From Paragonimus westermani (Eukaryota; Platyhelminthes; Trematoda; Plagiorchiida; Troglotrematidae), in assembly GCA_008508345.1 (NCBI GenBank), contig QNGE01003650.1, positions 1-64,000 on the forward strand: 64,000 bases of DNA, in the 5' to 3' direction. Below are positions 10,207 through 21,967 of this stretch, piece by piece. The translations under genes and the position numbers were made by a program. Position 1 is the stretch's first letter; every line of letters begins with the position of its first letter. Under the pieces are notes generated by a model. The model did not search any database. It worked only from the letters and a program-made list of their open reading frames with translations, and was not told the DNA's origin.

Positions 10207-12889
10207 TGGAAAAGTTAACGACCATTTGTTAGGTGTATTCTTTACACATAAGAACAACAAACTAGCAAACAGGTCTCGTTTTCTGTGCTTGATCATCAGG
10301 CTAATTACAACGCAGTAAATAGGAAATCATTACCCTTAGCGAACAATGTTTGGACTTCCACAAAATATACGCGGAGCAATTTTATGAATTGCCCTCATAA
10401 CATCACGGAGCATGTAAGCGCAGTTATTGTGTGATACTAAGTGGCTACTAGTGGGTGAAACATTTTTGCACAGCTTTCTTCACACGAGGTCACAAATAAA
10501 CGTGACTGACTGCTTTCTACAAACACCAATTCAACACAATTCAACTAGTCATGCATTTGCGTCCAACATGTACACAGTCCCCCTGTAAGGCTGTCCGGTT
10601 GTCCACTGTGTACTGACGGTGATGGTTTTCATCGGGGTTGGTGACAATCCTGGTGCCGCCAAGTAGTTTGTCCGATGCTCCCACTCGCCTCGATGACACT
10701 CTTCATGTCAAAGAAGGGGATGTTGAGAATTAGCGGCGTGGCAGCGAACAGCAAATGTCGAAACCTCCCGGTCCAACGTGTTCTTCACATTTTTTCACAG
10801 TCAAGGAGAACACAGACTGTTGTCGTGTTAGAGCGTTAGAGAGGAACGTTTCCTATCATCTATATCACGCGTGTGTTGAAGGGGATGACCACCCACCATA
10901 GACCTACACATTCCAGACGACGATACCAGATAATTCGAACCTGTGCAGTTTGTAACGTAGCGGTCGGCAAACGAGATGCCAAACCTTGCAATTTCACTGG
11001 CCAGTTTCATTTGTGCCAATTTAACCTGCTAGGATGTCACTTACAAATTCATGCATGAGAATTATACACCGGTTCACAGCAAGACTGATCGAGTCACAAT
11101 CCTACAACATAGAGGTAAGTGGATGTATAGGTTGTTGATAAGCAGACGGGAGCTGACTGGCACACATTGAGCATCAATCAAATTTGACCGCATCTTTCGC
11201 ATTAACGTTGAATTTCTAGTGAGACCTATCCGAAGCACTGGATTTGTTCAGGCTGGTCGGTTGTATATATTCATTCCACTGTTAGCAGTTGAATTCCGAG
11301 AGTGCCCTCGTAAAGCAACCGTGTTGACCACTGATCTCATGGCGCGCGTGACTGAAGTACCATGTGGAAAAGTGCAGACTCGTATACTCGTGGGTAACTT
11401 CCGCTTACCCGATCACCTTCACGGGATTGGGAATTCTTGCCCAGATTATACTGTAGAAATCAGTGAAACGGATAGGAGGCAATGATTACTGATTAGTAGT
11501 ACAAATGATCGTAACATTCGCACTCACATCGACATTTCAGCCAACCCGTTTTGAAATGAACCGAACTGAGGGCAGGTCACATTCTGCTGCGAACAGAATA
11601 TCTCGGTCGCATAACCCAACATCATTTTCAGATCACACGTGAACATCATTTCGAAAGCAAATCGAAATCCGTTCAAGAGTAATTCGGGAACGCATCGTTG
11701 ACCCATAACAGCGGACTTCAACGGAACTTGTCTCCCAACCTGTTTGCCACTTGTCTTGTTTCCAATCGAACAGGGTATCCTGGTCAGAAGGAATGTTTTC
11801 GGGCCATACGATTAACATGACACTCTTTCACCCACTCTACCGTTCTGGAGGTCGGTTTGATCATCCAGTGTTCGCCCACTGTGAGTTTGTTTGGGGTAGT
11901 TACGTGACTAATGGATTTTAATTTATTCTGTCTGCTCCATTTTTTATGTAGTTGTCCCGATGATCAACAACAGGCAAAGGACTATTCACCGAATCATCCC
12001 TCACTTGCTCCAGACTTACCCATTATATGAGTTGCTAATACCATGTGGGAGTGCACTGGATTTGTCGATAGTTCTTGGGTCAAATTGTGTTGAAGCAGAC
12101 TGGGTGCCCAGTTAGAACGATGGTGCTTCAAGTGATGTGGTCTTGAAGTACAGATTCGCTCGGAGGATTGTAATGAAATCGGCATTGCGTAAACAAGGTG
12201 CATCCATACGTAAGCAATTAGGTTGGATCATCAGTCATGTTTTGCAGCGGATTGTGTAGTTGGTGTCGCATATTCCGTTATTTACTGTAGGCTCCGGGAC
12301 TCGTTGACTTAAGCGACGCATGTGTACTTTGAACCAAAGACCACTCACCAGGAAAACGAAAAATCAAAATTACACTTCACAGACTTTTGAGAGAAGCCCA
12401 AATCGATGAACAGTGGTCAAAGAATAGTCTTTAATATTTTCTTTAAATATCTTAACGTAGACCGCAGTCAATACAAAACAACAGCCAAGCTGTTTTTCAG
12501 CTGGCATGTGCTTGAGCCTAAACAACCTGGTGGTATCGCAACCCATAGGTAACCACGTTAGTTCTTCTCTGAATTAATCAGGGCTCTTGGTCCACATCAC
12601 TCGTAGACATAGCTATCGTTTTATCCGATGTTGTTCCATCATAACGTTGTAATGTCCAGGTGGTTAGCATAACAAGAGGTGAGCTAAAATCACTCGAAAG
12701 TGTGACTTCTTTTGGAAGTTCTACTGTACTGAGATCTCAGTATCAAACACGAAAGCAAAACCGATTGGGAAATTCCCAAAAATCGAATTTTTGGGGTTGA
12801 TTTTCACGGATTTAGACTGTTTCGAATCGAACACCACTCACAACTGATGGCAAATAAGCCTTTCGGCCCGTACACTCCGTAAGAACACA
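10207..12889. other. Unassigned non-coding stretch
   Basis: No gene recognised. 11165-11215 and 11520-11570 show faint similarity to the SINE-A tail on the minus strand. Frames at 10873-11058 and 11219-11485 (+) have no family motif I know. Confidence 0.4.
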
Positions 12890-13020
12890 CTAGATTCTAA
12901 GTTCCCTCATATTAGAGCTCATCAGTGGTACATATCCTTGTCTGGGTCGAAATTTGCACTCCGACCCTCGTGTTTGTGAGATTAGCGTGTTAACCAGAAC
13001 ACCAGTGATCTCACATTACA
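12890..13020 (-). repeat. SINE-A copy (tRNA-headed repeat)
   Basis: The minus strand shows an A-box-like 'ctggttaacacgc' and, about 40 bases on, a B-box-like 'agtgcaaatttc', then 'caaggatatgtaccactgat' and 'gagctctaa'. The copy at 52285-52505 on the plus strand carries the same order. This is the pattern of a tRNA-derived SINE transcribed by RNA polymerase III. The tail beyond 12890 is diverged, with traces near 12830. Confidence 0.6.
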
Positions 13021-13645
13021 CGTGACTGATCAAGTAGAATTGTCTTATCTAGTATGCCGTGATGACGTTGGTCCGGTTCTAAGACACTAAAATACCTCCC
13101 CGCCAATAGGAAATATTACCACCGAACAGGTAATTTCGTTCTCCCGTGAATGCGTTTCATGCTGAAAAGAGTACTGTCATATAACATTAATAAGTGTAAA
13201 CTAACATGCCGATCGTTGGAACTATTGAACATGAGAGAATAGGAGACTAAGCAGTAGACAGTTTTCGTAGGACCATCCTGTAGAAGTGGAGAGAAACTGC
13301 CATTAGGATGTATTCAACTTACTGCAACAACATGGAGGAACGTAGTTGGTAGGGGGTCAATGATTTATTCTTTATGTCGACTGGTGGTACGTCCACATGA
13401 CGTCATCGATTGTTCTGCAACCATTGTGCACTTGTCTGTTGATCAGTCGACAGTTATTCTGATCGACCATCCTGGCGACTGTGGGAACTAATCGTACACA
13501 CGTCTCTTGTTCACACAGTGAGTACCGCCTTACATTGGATTGACTGATCTGTGCCTGCTCATGTTGCAATAAGCGACAAACATAACGGCTGGTAGAAAGA
13601 AGAAATCGACCTTACAGAGAAAATGGAATAATTTTCACAGTGGAA
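13021..13645. other. Unassigned non-coding stretch
   Basis: Nothing recognised. Confidence 0.5.
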
Positions 13646-13767
13646 GTCTAGTTATAAGATATCCGCACCAAATGTAGTACGAATGAAGTTGAATAGTTTG
13701 GGCGTCGTGTTTAACATGTTATTGATAAACAAATCGGGAATAACACAACGTTACGAGCAAGTTGTAA

Positions 13768-13805
13768 TACTCTACGTTTCAACCACGTCGGGTGGCCTTC
13801 CTCGG
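13768..13805 (-). ncRNA. Hammerhead-like hairpin, left arm
   Basis: Minus strand: CCGAGGA (one core change from CTGAGGA), a hairpin of about 6 pairs, GAAAC, five bases, GTA. It has the same layout as 8255-8292, with a substituted core base that would be expected to abolish cleavage if this is a ribozyme. Confidence 0.35.
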
Positions 13806-13845
13806 GAGTATTGACATTGTCAATGGGATTTCGATTACAACACTC

Positions 13846-13883
13846 CTGAGGAAGGCCACCCAAGGTGGTTGAAACGTAAAGTA
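13846..13883 (+). ncRNA. Hammerhead-like hairpin, right arm
   Basis: Plus strand: CTGAGGA, then GGCCACC / GGTGGTT hairpin (7 pairs including G-U) with a CAA loop, GAAAC, five bases, GTA. Compared with 8255-8292 the top pair of the stem is C-G here and T-A there, a compensatory change. Stem I is not evident. Confidence 0.4.
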
Positions 13884-13927
13884 TTACAACTTGCTCGTAA
13901 CGTTGTGTTATTTCCAATCTGTTTATC

Positions 13928-16900
13928 GAAAGTTTAGTTATTTAAATGAGTTCTTTCTCTTGTTCAGTACATTGGACATGAAAGTGTTTAACAACATCGT
14001 CCATAAGTAGTAATGCTGTTGGAATTGAAATTGCGAACGTAGATGCTCTAACTCGCAGCTTTACGTTTGTTAGTCATAGAAACTAAAACCATATGGGCTC
14101 ACTGGTGAAAGTGCCAAGAATGATACGTGACCAAATGTATATGGCCTCTTTGTCTGTCGAGTCATGCAAACATAGTTAGACAAAAGACTATTTATGCGAT
14201 CAGCCGTTGCTGACACCTAAGCGTATAGAAGTGAAATATTGTCAAATTTTACGAGTCACTAAATGCTGACGATAGCTAACCACCTGGTAGTTAGCAGAAC
14301 AATAGTGGGCTAGATGCAACCATCCTTCATTACTGGGGTAGCCACAAACGATCCAGATGCAAATGTACATGAACGGTTTGACACCGGTTTCAACCAACTT
14401 GCGTCGTGTATGTAACAATTCACTACACACTTTGACTTAAAATAGATTTTTACTTGGTTCACCCCTCCCTCACAAAGATCCCAACACACTCTCTAAACAA
14501 TCTTAGCGATAGCTGGGTTGTGTTCGATCCGCTGTCACCTCGCTTCCGGTTGACTGATTCAAATCACAGACATACAGGGGATTGTTTTCCCAACGTGTTG
14601 CCACGGAGACTGGCCCATGTAATCTCTGCAATCCAAAATCGGTGGCGATCGGAACATGTATGCAAGAACTGGCGACATTCGGATCGGTTCGTTCATAGTG
14701 TCAAGGGAGGTGGACAATACAGCCGGACAAGTGCGAACGGCTGTGGTTTCAGCAAATGCGGAAATTCGGAGGGGGGGGGAAGGAGTAACCAAACGCCTGC
14801 CCAACTGGCGAATCAAGAAAGACAGTCAGTACTACTGAATTGGGTGGTGAACCGTGGAATGACACTGTAGAAGTTCATCTTCAAGTAAACAGATAAAGAA
14901 AGTGTTCTACACTACACTAACTTTCTGCGGTATATGCCCACATAAATATCAAGGTCATTCTGGTTGAGTCCATTTCTGGGTTTCACGGATTACAAGTGTG
15001 ACGTTCAACTTCAAAAGGGCTGTACTACTCCTAATCTCCCAGGTCAATGTAATGTGGTAACATAGTACTATTCCGGAAGGTTTTGTGGAAAACTAACTAT
15101 TCTACCCGATCTCCCTGATTTTGAATGCCATGAACGTCTTGTTCCTATCACAAACAGTGTGTGCGTCATCTGTACACAGTAGGAACAAAAAAATTAACGG
15201 CGTTTTCAACTCTGAAAAAAGTGGATGAGTTAACTGTTGTGTTTCGTTTCATCACCATTAACTTGATCAAACTGTCCATCTTGGACTGTCGATCTACATT
15301 GGCTATGACTTCAAAAGCAAGAAGTTGAAATGACGTTAAACATTCCAAGAGTGATTTCGTCTTTGTTTGACAGACTTAATATATCGACCTTTTGAACTAA
15401 AATCATGTGAAAATCCGACCCAACCCCATTTCCTTAAATATTTACCCCTCTGTATTCAACCTCCCTGTTTCTGGACCTTATCACGTTAGTTTGATGCTTG
15501 TGAGAATAGCCAGTTTTCGGTCACAGTAATTTACTTGGGTGGTGCGTGAATTCCGTTTTTGGAGCTCGTCTCGTCTCCATTGTTTTGAACCTGTTGACTG
15601 ATCGGAAGAGCTCTTTTGGCCCGTTCAGCAGCAAATTGTCACCCATTCCCCGAAAACGATCTGTCGATCAAAACTGCTGAGTAACGTGGCATTATGATCC
15701 AATTTTGTTTTGAATATTTGAGCTCATTGGTTTATCGCTACGCGTTGCTCAGCGTCTTCGTGGAAGATCGTACACTTAGCAGGTTGAGATAGTGTGATTC
15801 AAGGTTCAAATCTATAACACCTACTGATACCAGTATATTGTTTGGGTCAATTTGTACACATATTCAGCTCATGCGTACACTTACCGATTCACACATCATT
15901 TCAGGAACAGTAAGTTTACCTAACAGCATCACGTTATCGTGTGGATATTTCTGACCCGTTCTCACCCCCAATTTCAACCGACTCATCTATTCAGTGGACA
16001 AAAAGAAATTAAAGAGTTGTTTTCCGATTAGTATCACCCATCCACCGAGAACTGACTACAGAAGAAGAAACTGGTCAACGTTACTGATACTTTTGTATTA
16101 GCATTCAGTCATCTGTGAAAAAGTAAAACAAAGACTAATTACGTAAATGATCGAATTATTTTATTAATCCTTAGGTGAATTTTATCATGCTTCGTACGTG
16201 TGTGCGAAACGGTAGAATCTCACTCTGGGGCACATAATTGATTCACATAGATACGATTCTCTTCAGGTTATTGTCAGCACACGGGACCAATAACGATTGT
16301 AGCCGGATCGTTGAATAGAACCCTCGTCTCATAACGTAACAGATGCATACGAGCATTTGGTCATTTAGGTACATAATGTTCGTTATAGAAGGAACGTCTC
16401 GTCGCACCAAATCCATTGGACCTAACTTGAGGTGAAATTCTAATGGTACTTTTAAGTGGCCGACCTTCGCTTTTCCTCCGGCAACTAGAACAGGACTGCC
16501 CAAATGATAGATGATGGGTTGAATCAGCTTCAAACAGTAGAATGGGAATAATATCGAAGAAATGCGTAGATCAGTAGATAAGATCTGTGTAATATTTTCA
16601 GAGAATAAGTAATTTGAAACTTCAGTCTGTCCACACTTGTTGCACAAGCGTATTGGCTCAGTAACGACACTCCTTCCGTTTATTATCGAGTCAATCTACT
16701 CAGTAAGTCTATTCTCCTGTTTGCTTTCGAACCGATAAGCAAACGAAAATGGAGCTAACCTCATTCTGCTTTTAGGTTTTTGTACTGCGTTTCTTCGTGT
16801 TCAGATGAAAATGTGCTAATTTAACTAATGTCACCCGAGTCCCAAACTGTTTTTTTAATAATTTGACACTCTTAATCTGGTCCACTCTGTCCAATTAAAT

Positions 16901-17974
16901 GATAATTGCTTACGCTAGATTAGGATGTTTGGGGGAATTTGTGTGTATGCTTTCTATGGAAGTTCACATTCTTGAAACAAGAACAAAACTGATTTTGTTA
17001 ATTGTGCTCACAGCACACTTCCAAACTAGTGGGGGGAATAATAGTCCTGACGGTTTTCAGTTCTGCTCCTCCAAGCCGCCTACTATAGTTTCGAATACTG
17101 TTCGGATGAACCAAGACCAACACGAGCTGTGATTGGAAGTCAGCAACTTTACTGCGCAAGTCTCACCAAAAATTCGGTCAACTAAATAGAAAATAAAGTT
17201 AGATGACCGAGATGGACACCCTCTGTACACTAGCAACATTTAGTTTGAAAAGATATTTGGTCTAAATGGTTCATTCTCATACTGTCTTCGATATACCCGC
17301 CAGGTACTCGTTGTCGGTCAGTGGTATAAAACCAAGTGATTAACTTAACGGGTCATTTAGTTCAACCTGTCAGCGACCATAGGCGATAAGCCAGTCGCCG
17401 TTCCCAACTAGTAAACTTGTTAATTGGTTCCGTTAATTCCATCTGTCAATAAGTCTACTCACCCCGTCCGTCCAGTTTAGAGGAATTAAGCGAACGAACA
17501 ACATGAACAGGAGGTTACATGTCTGTTGGTTTGCTAAGTGTCATGACCTGACATATGACAACATGAGGTGTGCGTTCCAGTAGTAATACGTCAACCTTAA
17601 TTGGTTTCACCATACTAACAGCGATCTACCTGCAGCAAGAAGTGTGCAATGTGTTAGCCGAGCGTAAATTAATCAGTCATTTCAACTTCCACTGTTCACC
17701 GTCAAAGTAGACATTAAAAAAGAGCGCATGACAAAACTTCACAATTTGGTTTACCTTTCCCGTGTGATTTCACATACCAGTTAACTGCTGGATAAAACTG
17801 CCAACAGCCAGGCAGATCGGAGGTGATTTTTTCACATATGTAGCAAACCTCAATTACTAGTCGTATTTTTTGCGATTGTTTAGCTGAACAGCATCCGACC
17901 AAGTTTCGATGACTTCTATTTTTCACTTCCGTTATTTAAAACAACTGGTTGTTATCCGGTCATCATTTTCAAGT
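13928..17974. other. Unassigned non-coding stretch
   Basis: No recognised feature. The longest open frames are 14454-14870 (+, 138 codons) and 16243-16647 (-, 134 codons). Neither shows a domain, signal peptide or repeat that I can identify. 14656-14838 offers an alternative frame over the same DNA, which argues against a single strong coding signal. A G9 run lies at 14771-14779. Confidence 0.4.
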
Positions 17975-18068
17975 TGAACATAATTCACATTTGACCGCAG
18001 CCTTCACGTTCTAGTGGACTTTCTAGCCAGCCTCTTTCAGTTATAGCTCTTGCCAGAGCTCATAAGTT
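17975..18068 (-). repeat. SINE-A tail fragment
   Basis: On the minus strand it reads 'gagctct', then 'gaaagaggctggct', then 'gtcaaatgtg' and 'gttcaacttgaaaat', matching the 3' part of the SINE-A copy at 52400-52500. The tRNA-like head is absent or too diverged. Confidence 0.55.
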
Positions 18069-20486
18069 CGTTGTTTTAATAGATGGGTCTGCAGCGTCAG
18101 CCACTTTTGTCATCTATAGAAGTCACTGGTGTAATGATCGTTTCACCCAGTGGAACGCCAGCGTAAAACTTACACATTCTGACTGGAGGACGCTATCAGT
18201 TTCGAGACAGTGTCACCTGACTCTACATAGCCTTAATAAATTCCAAAGCTGAGTGCACGTCACTTGGTTCACTCACTGATATCTGCGTGGCAAAATATGG
18301 TGTTACCACAGTTTGATGACACTCAGACCATGAGTAGCCTCAGCCATCAAACCTGTGAAGCTGACCGGATAGACCACTGACCTAGATTCTACTTCTGTAA
18401 GTACAAATACTGTTTGCTGTTGCGCACTTACGGGTTTCAGTGATGATGGAAGATTTCGCTGACTGAACCGCTGGGGCTGTTGTGGTAGTATTTATCTCCC
18501 GTTTTATCGTCATGGTTACACTGGATCCAGTGGACGAGACGAAACAGTAATGATGCTGGTCCAAAATCAACCAGGTTCAACTGAACAAACATCGTAGAGG
18601 TAGAGGGACTAAAATACAATGCACTCAATTATACTGTGATTCATTTTTATGGGAAATCCCTCGGTATGAGGTGTCCCAGTGAGAACACCTCATCTGGTCA
18701 CGCAATGTTAACCGTTGAAACCTTTTCTTATTGGGCGTACTTGAGAGAACCCTGGTTTATTTACTATCTACATACGAGTGATGTAAAAATAGTTGTGTCG
18801 ACAACGCCGTGTAGTGATTAGACAGAACGACCCCTGCAAACCACTTGTAATAAATCAGCGGGATTTTGAATGTCGATGCTGCCAACTTATCTGTCGATGG
18901 ATTGATTGTTCGACGGGCTTGGCGACGGTGATATTGGTTGGCGCACGCTTGACTGAGCAGCCGGCTAAAACAACCAAGACGAAATCTAATCATCAAACTA
19001 GATAGGTAAATCCATTGAAACTATAACTTACCAATCATAGTAAAGTAGAACCGGCGAGTTTATTCAGGTCTGTGGGGCTCGTCCAGACATTGGCTGCCGT
19101 ACTGTTTGAGCAGGAAGGATCTCTACGAGTGAATTCGACGCGTAGAGGTTATTTTCACTGTAGCATAATAACAAGGTCGGGTGAGACTGTCATGCACATT
19201 CTTCCAGTGCACATTTTTTGATATAGTCGAAGTGCTTCAGCTGGTAGGCAAGTCAGCATCCGGGAAAGTTTACTTCACTATTTTTCAGGTATTAAGTTGG
19301 TACATGTAGCCATTCGTGATGCATGGGATGATACGACGGATTAGGCTGAGATAGAAACGAAACACCTGTGCGTAGTGGTGCTATCATGTAATTCTAGTTA
19401 ATCACACCCGAGCTAGAAATGACTGATGTGAAACGAAAGAACCATGTCCTCGTTGGATAGGTTCTTTCCACCTAGGGGTTGCAGTGTGTGTACATTACGG
19501 AAAACGATACGGTTTTCCTGCTTTCATAAATGACCGGTTGGTGATATACCAATATAATACACTTGAATGAAGTGTGTGTGATTAACGGATTTCGAAGTAT
19601 GCAGCGAAAATAGTAACCTTTTTGTCCACTCTATGAAAACTGTGAATTTTAGAAGCAAGCTATCTCTGAAAGTAATTAGCTGTCAGTACGGTCAGTAAAT
19701 TTCTTAAATGGCACGTTTGCGGTGGAATGGAATCCAAATATTTGATAAACTCTGATGGTAATATTTGGTCTTACCGCAAACTAATTGACGAGAATCTTGT
19801 CAGCTGCTGTTTTCTGGTGAAAACTGTCATAGGCGAGCATGCTAAATGCATCAGGCTGAAGTTATCCGTCTTTCCCAAAAAGCAAATTCCATAACAAATG
19901 ACAAGGTGTTTCAAACCAGCTCGGAGGAAAATGAAACTGGAACTATCCGAACCACTTATTTTAGGTTTGCTGATCACCTTAAGGTGTCTCAGTGATGATG
20001 ATATCGTTGGATCGTTCCACAGTCGTGGGTCCCAGCTCCTGTAACCTAAGATCTAGGTTGAGACGATCTGTCAATACACAGCCATCCGGTGTATTCCAGC
20101 GTAGCGCATAATACTGAAGACATTTAGTGCACAGTCCATACAGTAGAACACAGACGTTTAGATTCGTCTCAGCGAAATGCATTTTTCATACGGTTGTTAA
20201 CAATTTTTCTTTCTAACAGATCATCACTACATTCGAAAGGCAATGTTGTGTTATGTTTCTGAGTGCAACTGAAAGTACGTTTGAAATTAGTCCCGTTTTC
20301 ACTATACGCGTTTTCTGAAAAAATTTGTAAACAGAAATAAGAAAAAACAACGGACCATACTATTTATTGCTTGGTGAAGTTCACTGCATTGCACGAGGTA
20401 CATCCTACAGTATTGGTGTTTGTATGACCAAATTAAACAAGGTTAGTAGAAAGAAACTCAAAACCACACACAATCCTCGCACGCAC
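18069..20486. other. Unassigned non-coding stretch
   Basis: No gene, RNA or shared repeat recognised. Confidence 0.45.
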
Positions 20487-21143
20487 TTACGGGTATTGAA
20501 ATTGTTCATTTAACACAGCAGTTTCAGATTGACGACTATGAATTTCGGCTGGCAGAGGAGTGGTTGCTATCTGTGAATAGCAACAACCTGAGCGATTTGA
20601 AGCGGGATATTGATTGTTGGTTACGTATTCCATTTTGAAGGCATGAGCAATGGTGACTCGACGGACCGATGAAATGTAATGAAAGTCGCCAAGTAGTGAA
20701 TCATGAAGTGTGCTGTTTTCGACTTCCGTTTCCAACTTCCACCACAGCGTTTGGCAACAAACTGGTTCTCGATAAGCGCGTGCCGGCTTCGAGCAATTAA
20801 GCATGTGCATGTATCGTACGCATCATAAGTAGAGTATCGACGGCTTGCAAGGTGTACATCTGATCTCCTAACTGCATAGGTCGCTCGTACCATCGGGGTT
20901 TAATAGCCGCCACACAAAATTCAGAGGTGGTCGAACACGTGGTCGTGCACGGCAAAGTGGAAGAGAAAATAGACATGGACACGAAGTGAGCAACTGACAG
21001 GTTGTTCCGGGCTGCCATGCCAGACCACCAAACGCTGTAAATATTGCGACCACGTATATTAAGATTTGAAGATCGATGTTGCTCATCCAGGTAAGTTGTA
21101 GCAATTTTCCTAGACCAGTCAGTTCAGTTCGGATTATCCTCAT
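20487..21143 (-). other. Open stretch on minus strand, possible exon(s)
   Basis: All three minus-strand frames stay open for long overlapping runs (91, 73, 90 and 107 codons). The most downstream frame runs into 'cccgtaagtg', a good consensus splice donor (GTAAGT) just after 20490. The upstream frame has a hydrophobic stretch (Leu-Gln-Ile-Leu-Ile-Tyr-Val-Val). No family is recognised. A GTAAGT is expected many times by chance in 64 kb, so this is only a candidate for a host exon. Confidence 0.2.
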
Positions 21144-21439
21144 AAACGGACACGGAGAAACTGTTGTTGTTTACAAGGAACTGGGCGTGACTAATGCAAA
21201 AATGGAAATGAATGCTGTGGACAGGTGTATGTACAACAGTACAAGCATGTACACTTTAGGAGTAGAAGAGACGGGTGATATCGTTAGATGGTAATTTTGT
21301 TTATGAGAGACCATTCAGACAAATCGTAGAGATAGATTGGTCAGTATCAATTATACCGTAGCCAACGGTAAATACTGCCTTGACAATAAACACAGCGAGA
21401 AACTCACTGAGTCAACTGACTGAGTGAAAATCCTTCACG

Positions 21440-21967
21440 AACCAAGTAAAGGCCAATTGTCATTGGTCATGATTACAAGAATTATAGTGTAAATTAAGTG
21501 GTCACGTAACTAGTTGGATCAAACGGTCGGCTGCGGTAAGACGGCTATTCGAATTGGTAGACCTGGTGTTACAAGACGAAGCTCCGAACAGTTCGTTCAC
21601 CAATCCTTATCGAATTCCAACGAGACTGTTAGAAGGGTGTCTTTCGTTCAGGATACTGACGTTGGTCAAACACGCCGCCAGTGTCGTGAAGAATGGTCAG
21701 CGAGACCTACAGTTCCCCTCAAGCAAAGTGGCTCCCAAAATGTGCTTCCCCATTTGTACAACAATGGCTGAAAATAATTACATCTGCTCACTCCACACCT
21801 TGATGTCGGAAATTGTCATCACTACTTTCAAAAACGTACTTCAGTCAACACTAATTAACACTACATCAAGCCCGTCTAAGTGTCGACATAGATTTGCACA
21901 CCCAAACAGACGAGATACGCCCCGTTCCCCACAGTCAGCTGGAAATCCAGTCAGCCGGTTGAGCTAA
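21440..21967 (+). other. Open frame of unknown function, possible exon
   Basis: One plus-strand frame is open from about 21490 to 21967. The first Met is at 21554, giving 137 codons, but the frame extends upstream of it. The middle looks protein-like: an amphipathic Leu/Val-rich segment (Leu-Phe-Glu-Leu-Val-Asp-Leu-Val-Leu) followed by another helix-like part with Leu-Val-Lys-His-Ala-Ala. The last 40 residues are Ser/Arg/Pro-rich and probably read through an intron. I do not recognise the family and cannot define splice sites. Confidence 0.25.

Larger units (their letters stand above)
13646..13927. repeat. PLE-end palindrome with 88-bp arms
   Basis: 13723-13810 and 13840-13927 are inverted copies separated by about 29 bp, matching at most positions. 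The left side, 13646-13810, also matches the PLE1 3' end at 8148-8292 in the same orientation, including the terminal 'aagatatc' start. The locus is therefore two PLE end sequences in opposite orientation, the right one shorter. Each arm contains a hammerhead-like hairpin. The minus-strand frame at 13711-13917 is a by-product of the palindrome. Confidence 0.85.

Noticed and set aside
9952..10318. 114-118 codon frames on both strands as genes
   Set aside because: They lie in repeat X and are not preserved in the 53068-53426 copy.
13711..13917. Minus-strand 68-codon frame
   Set aside because: Falls across the PLE-end palindrome; both halves are the same non-coding sequence read in opposite directions.
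14454..14870. 138-codon plus-strand frame as a gene
   Set aside because: No motif, competing frames on both strands over the same DNA, no splice or promoter context.
16243..16647. 134-codon minus-strand frame as a gene
   Set aside because: No recognisable domain; length is within what chance allows in 64 kb.
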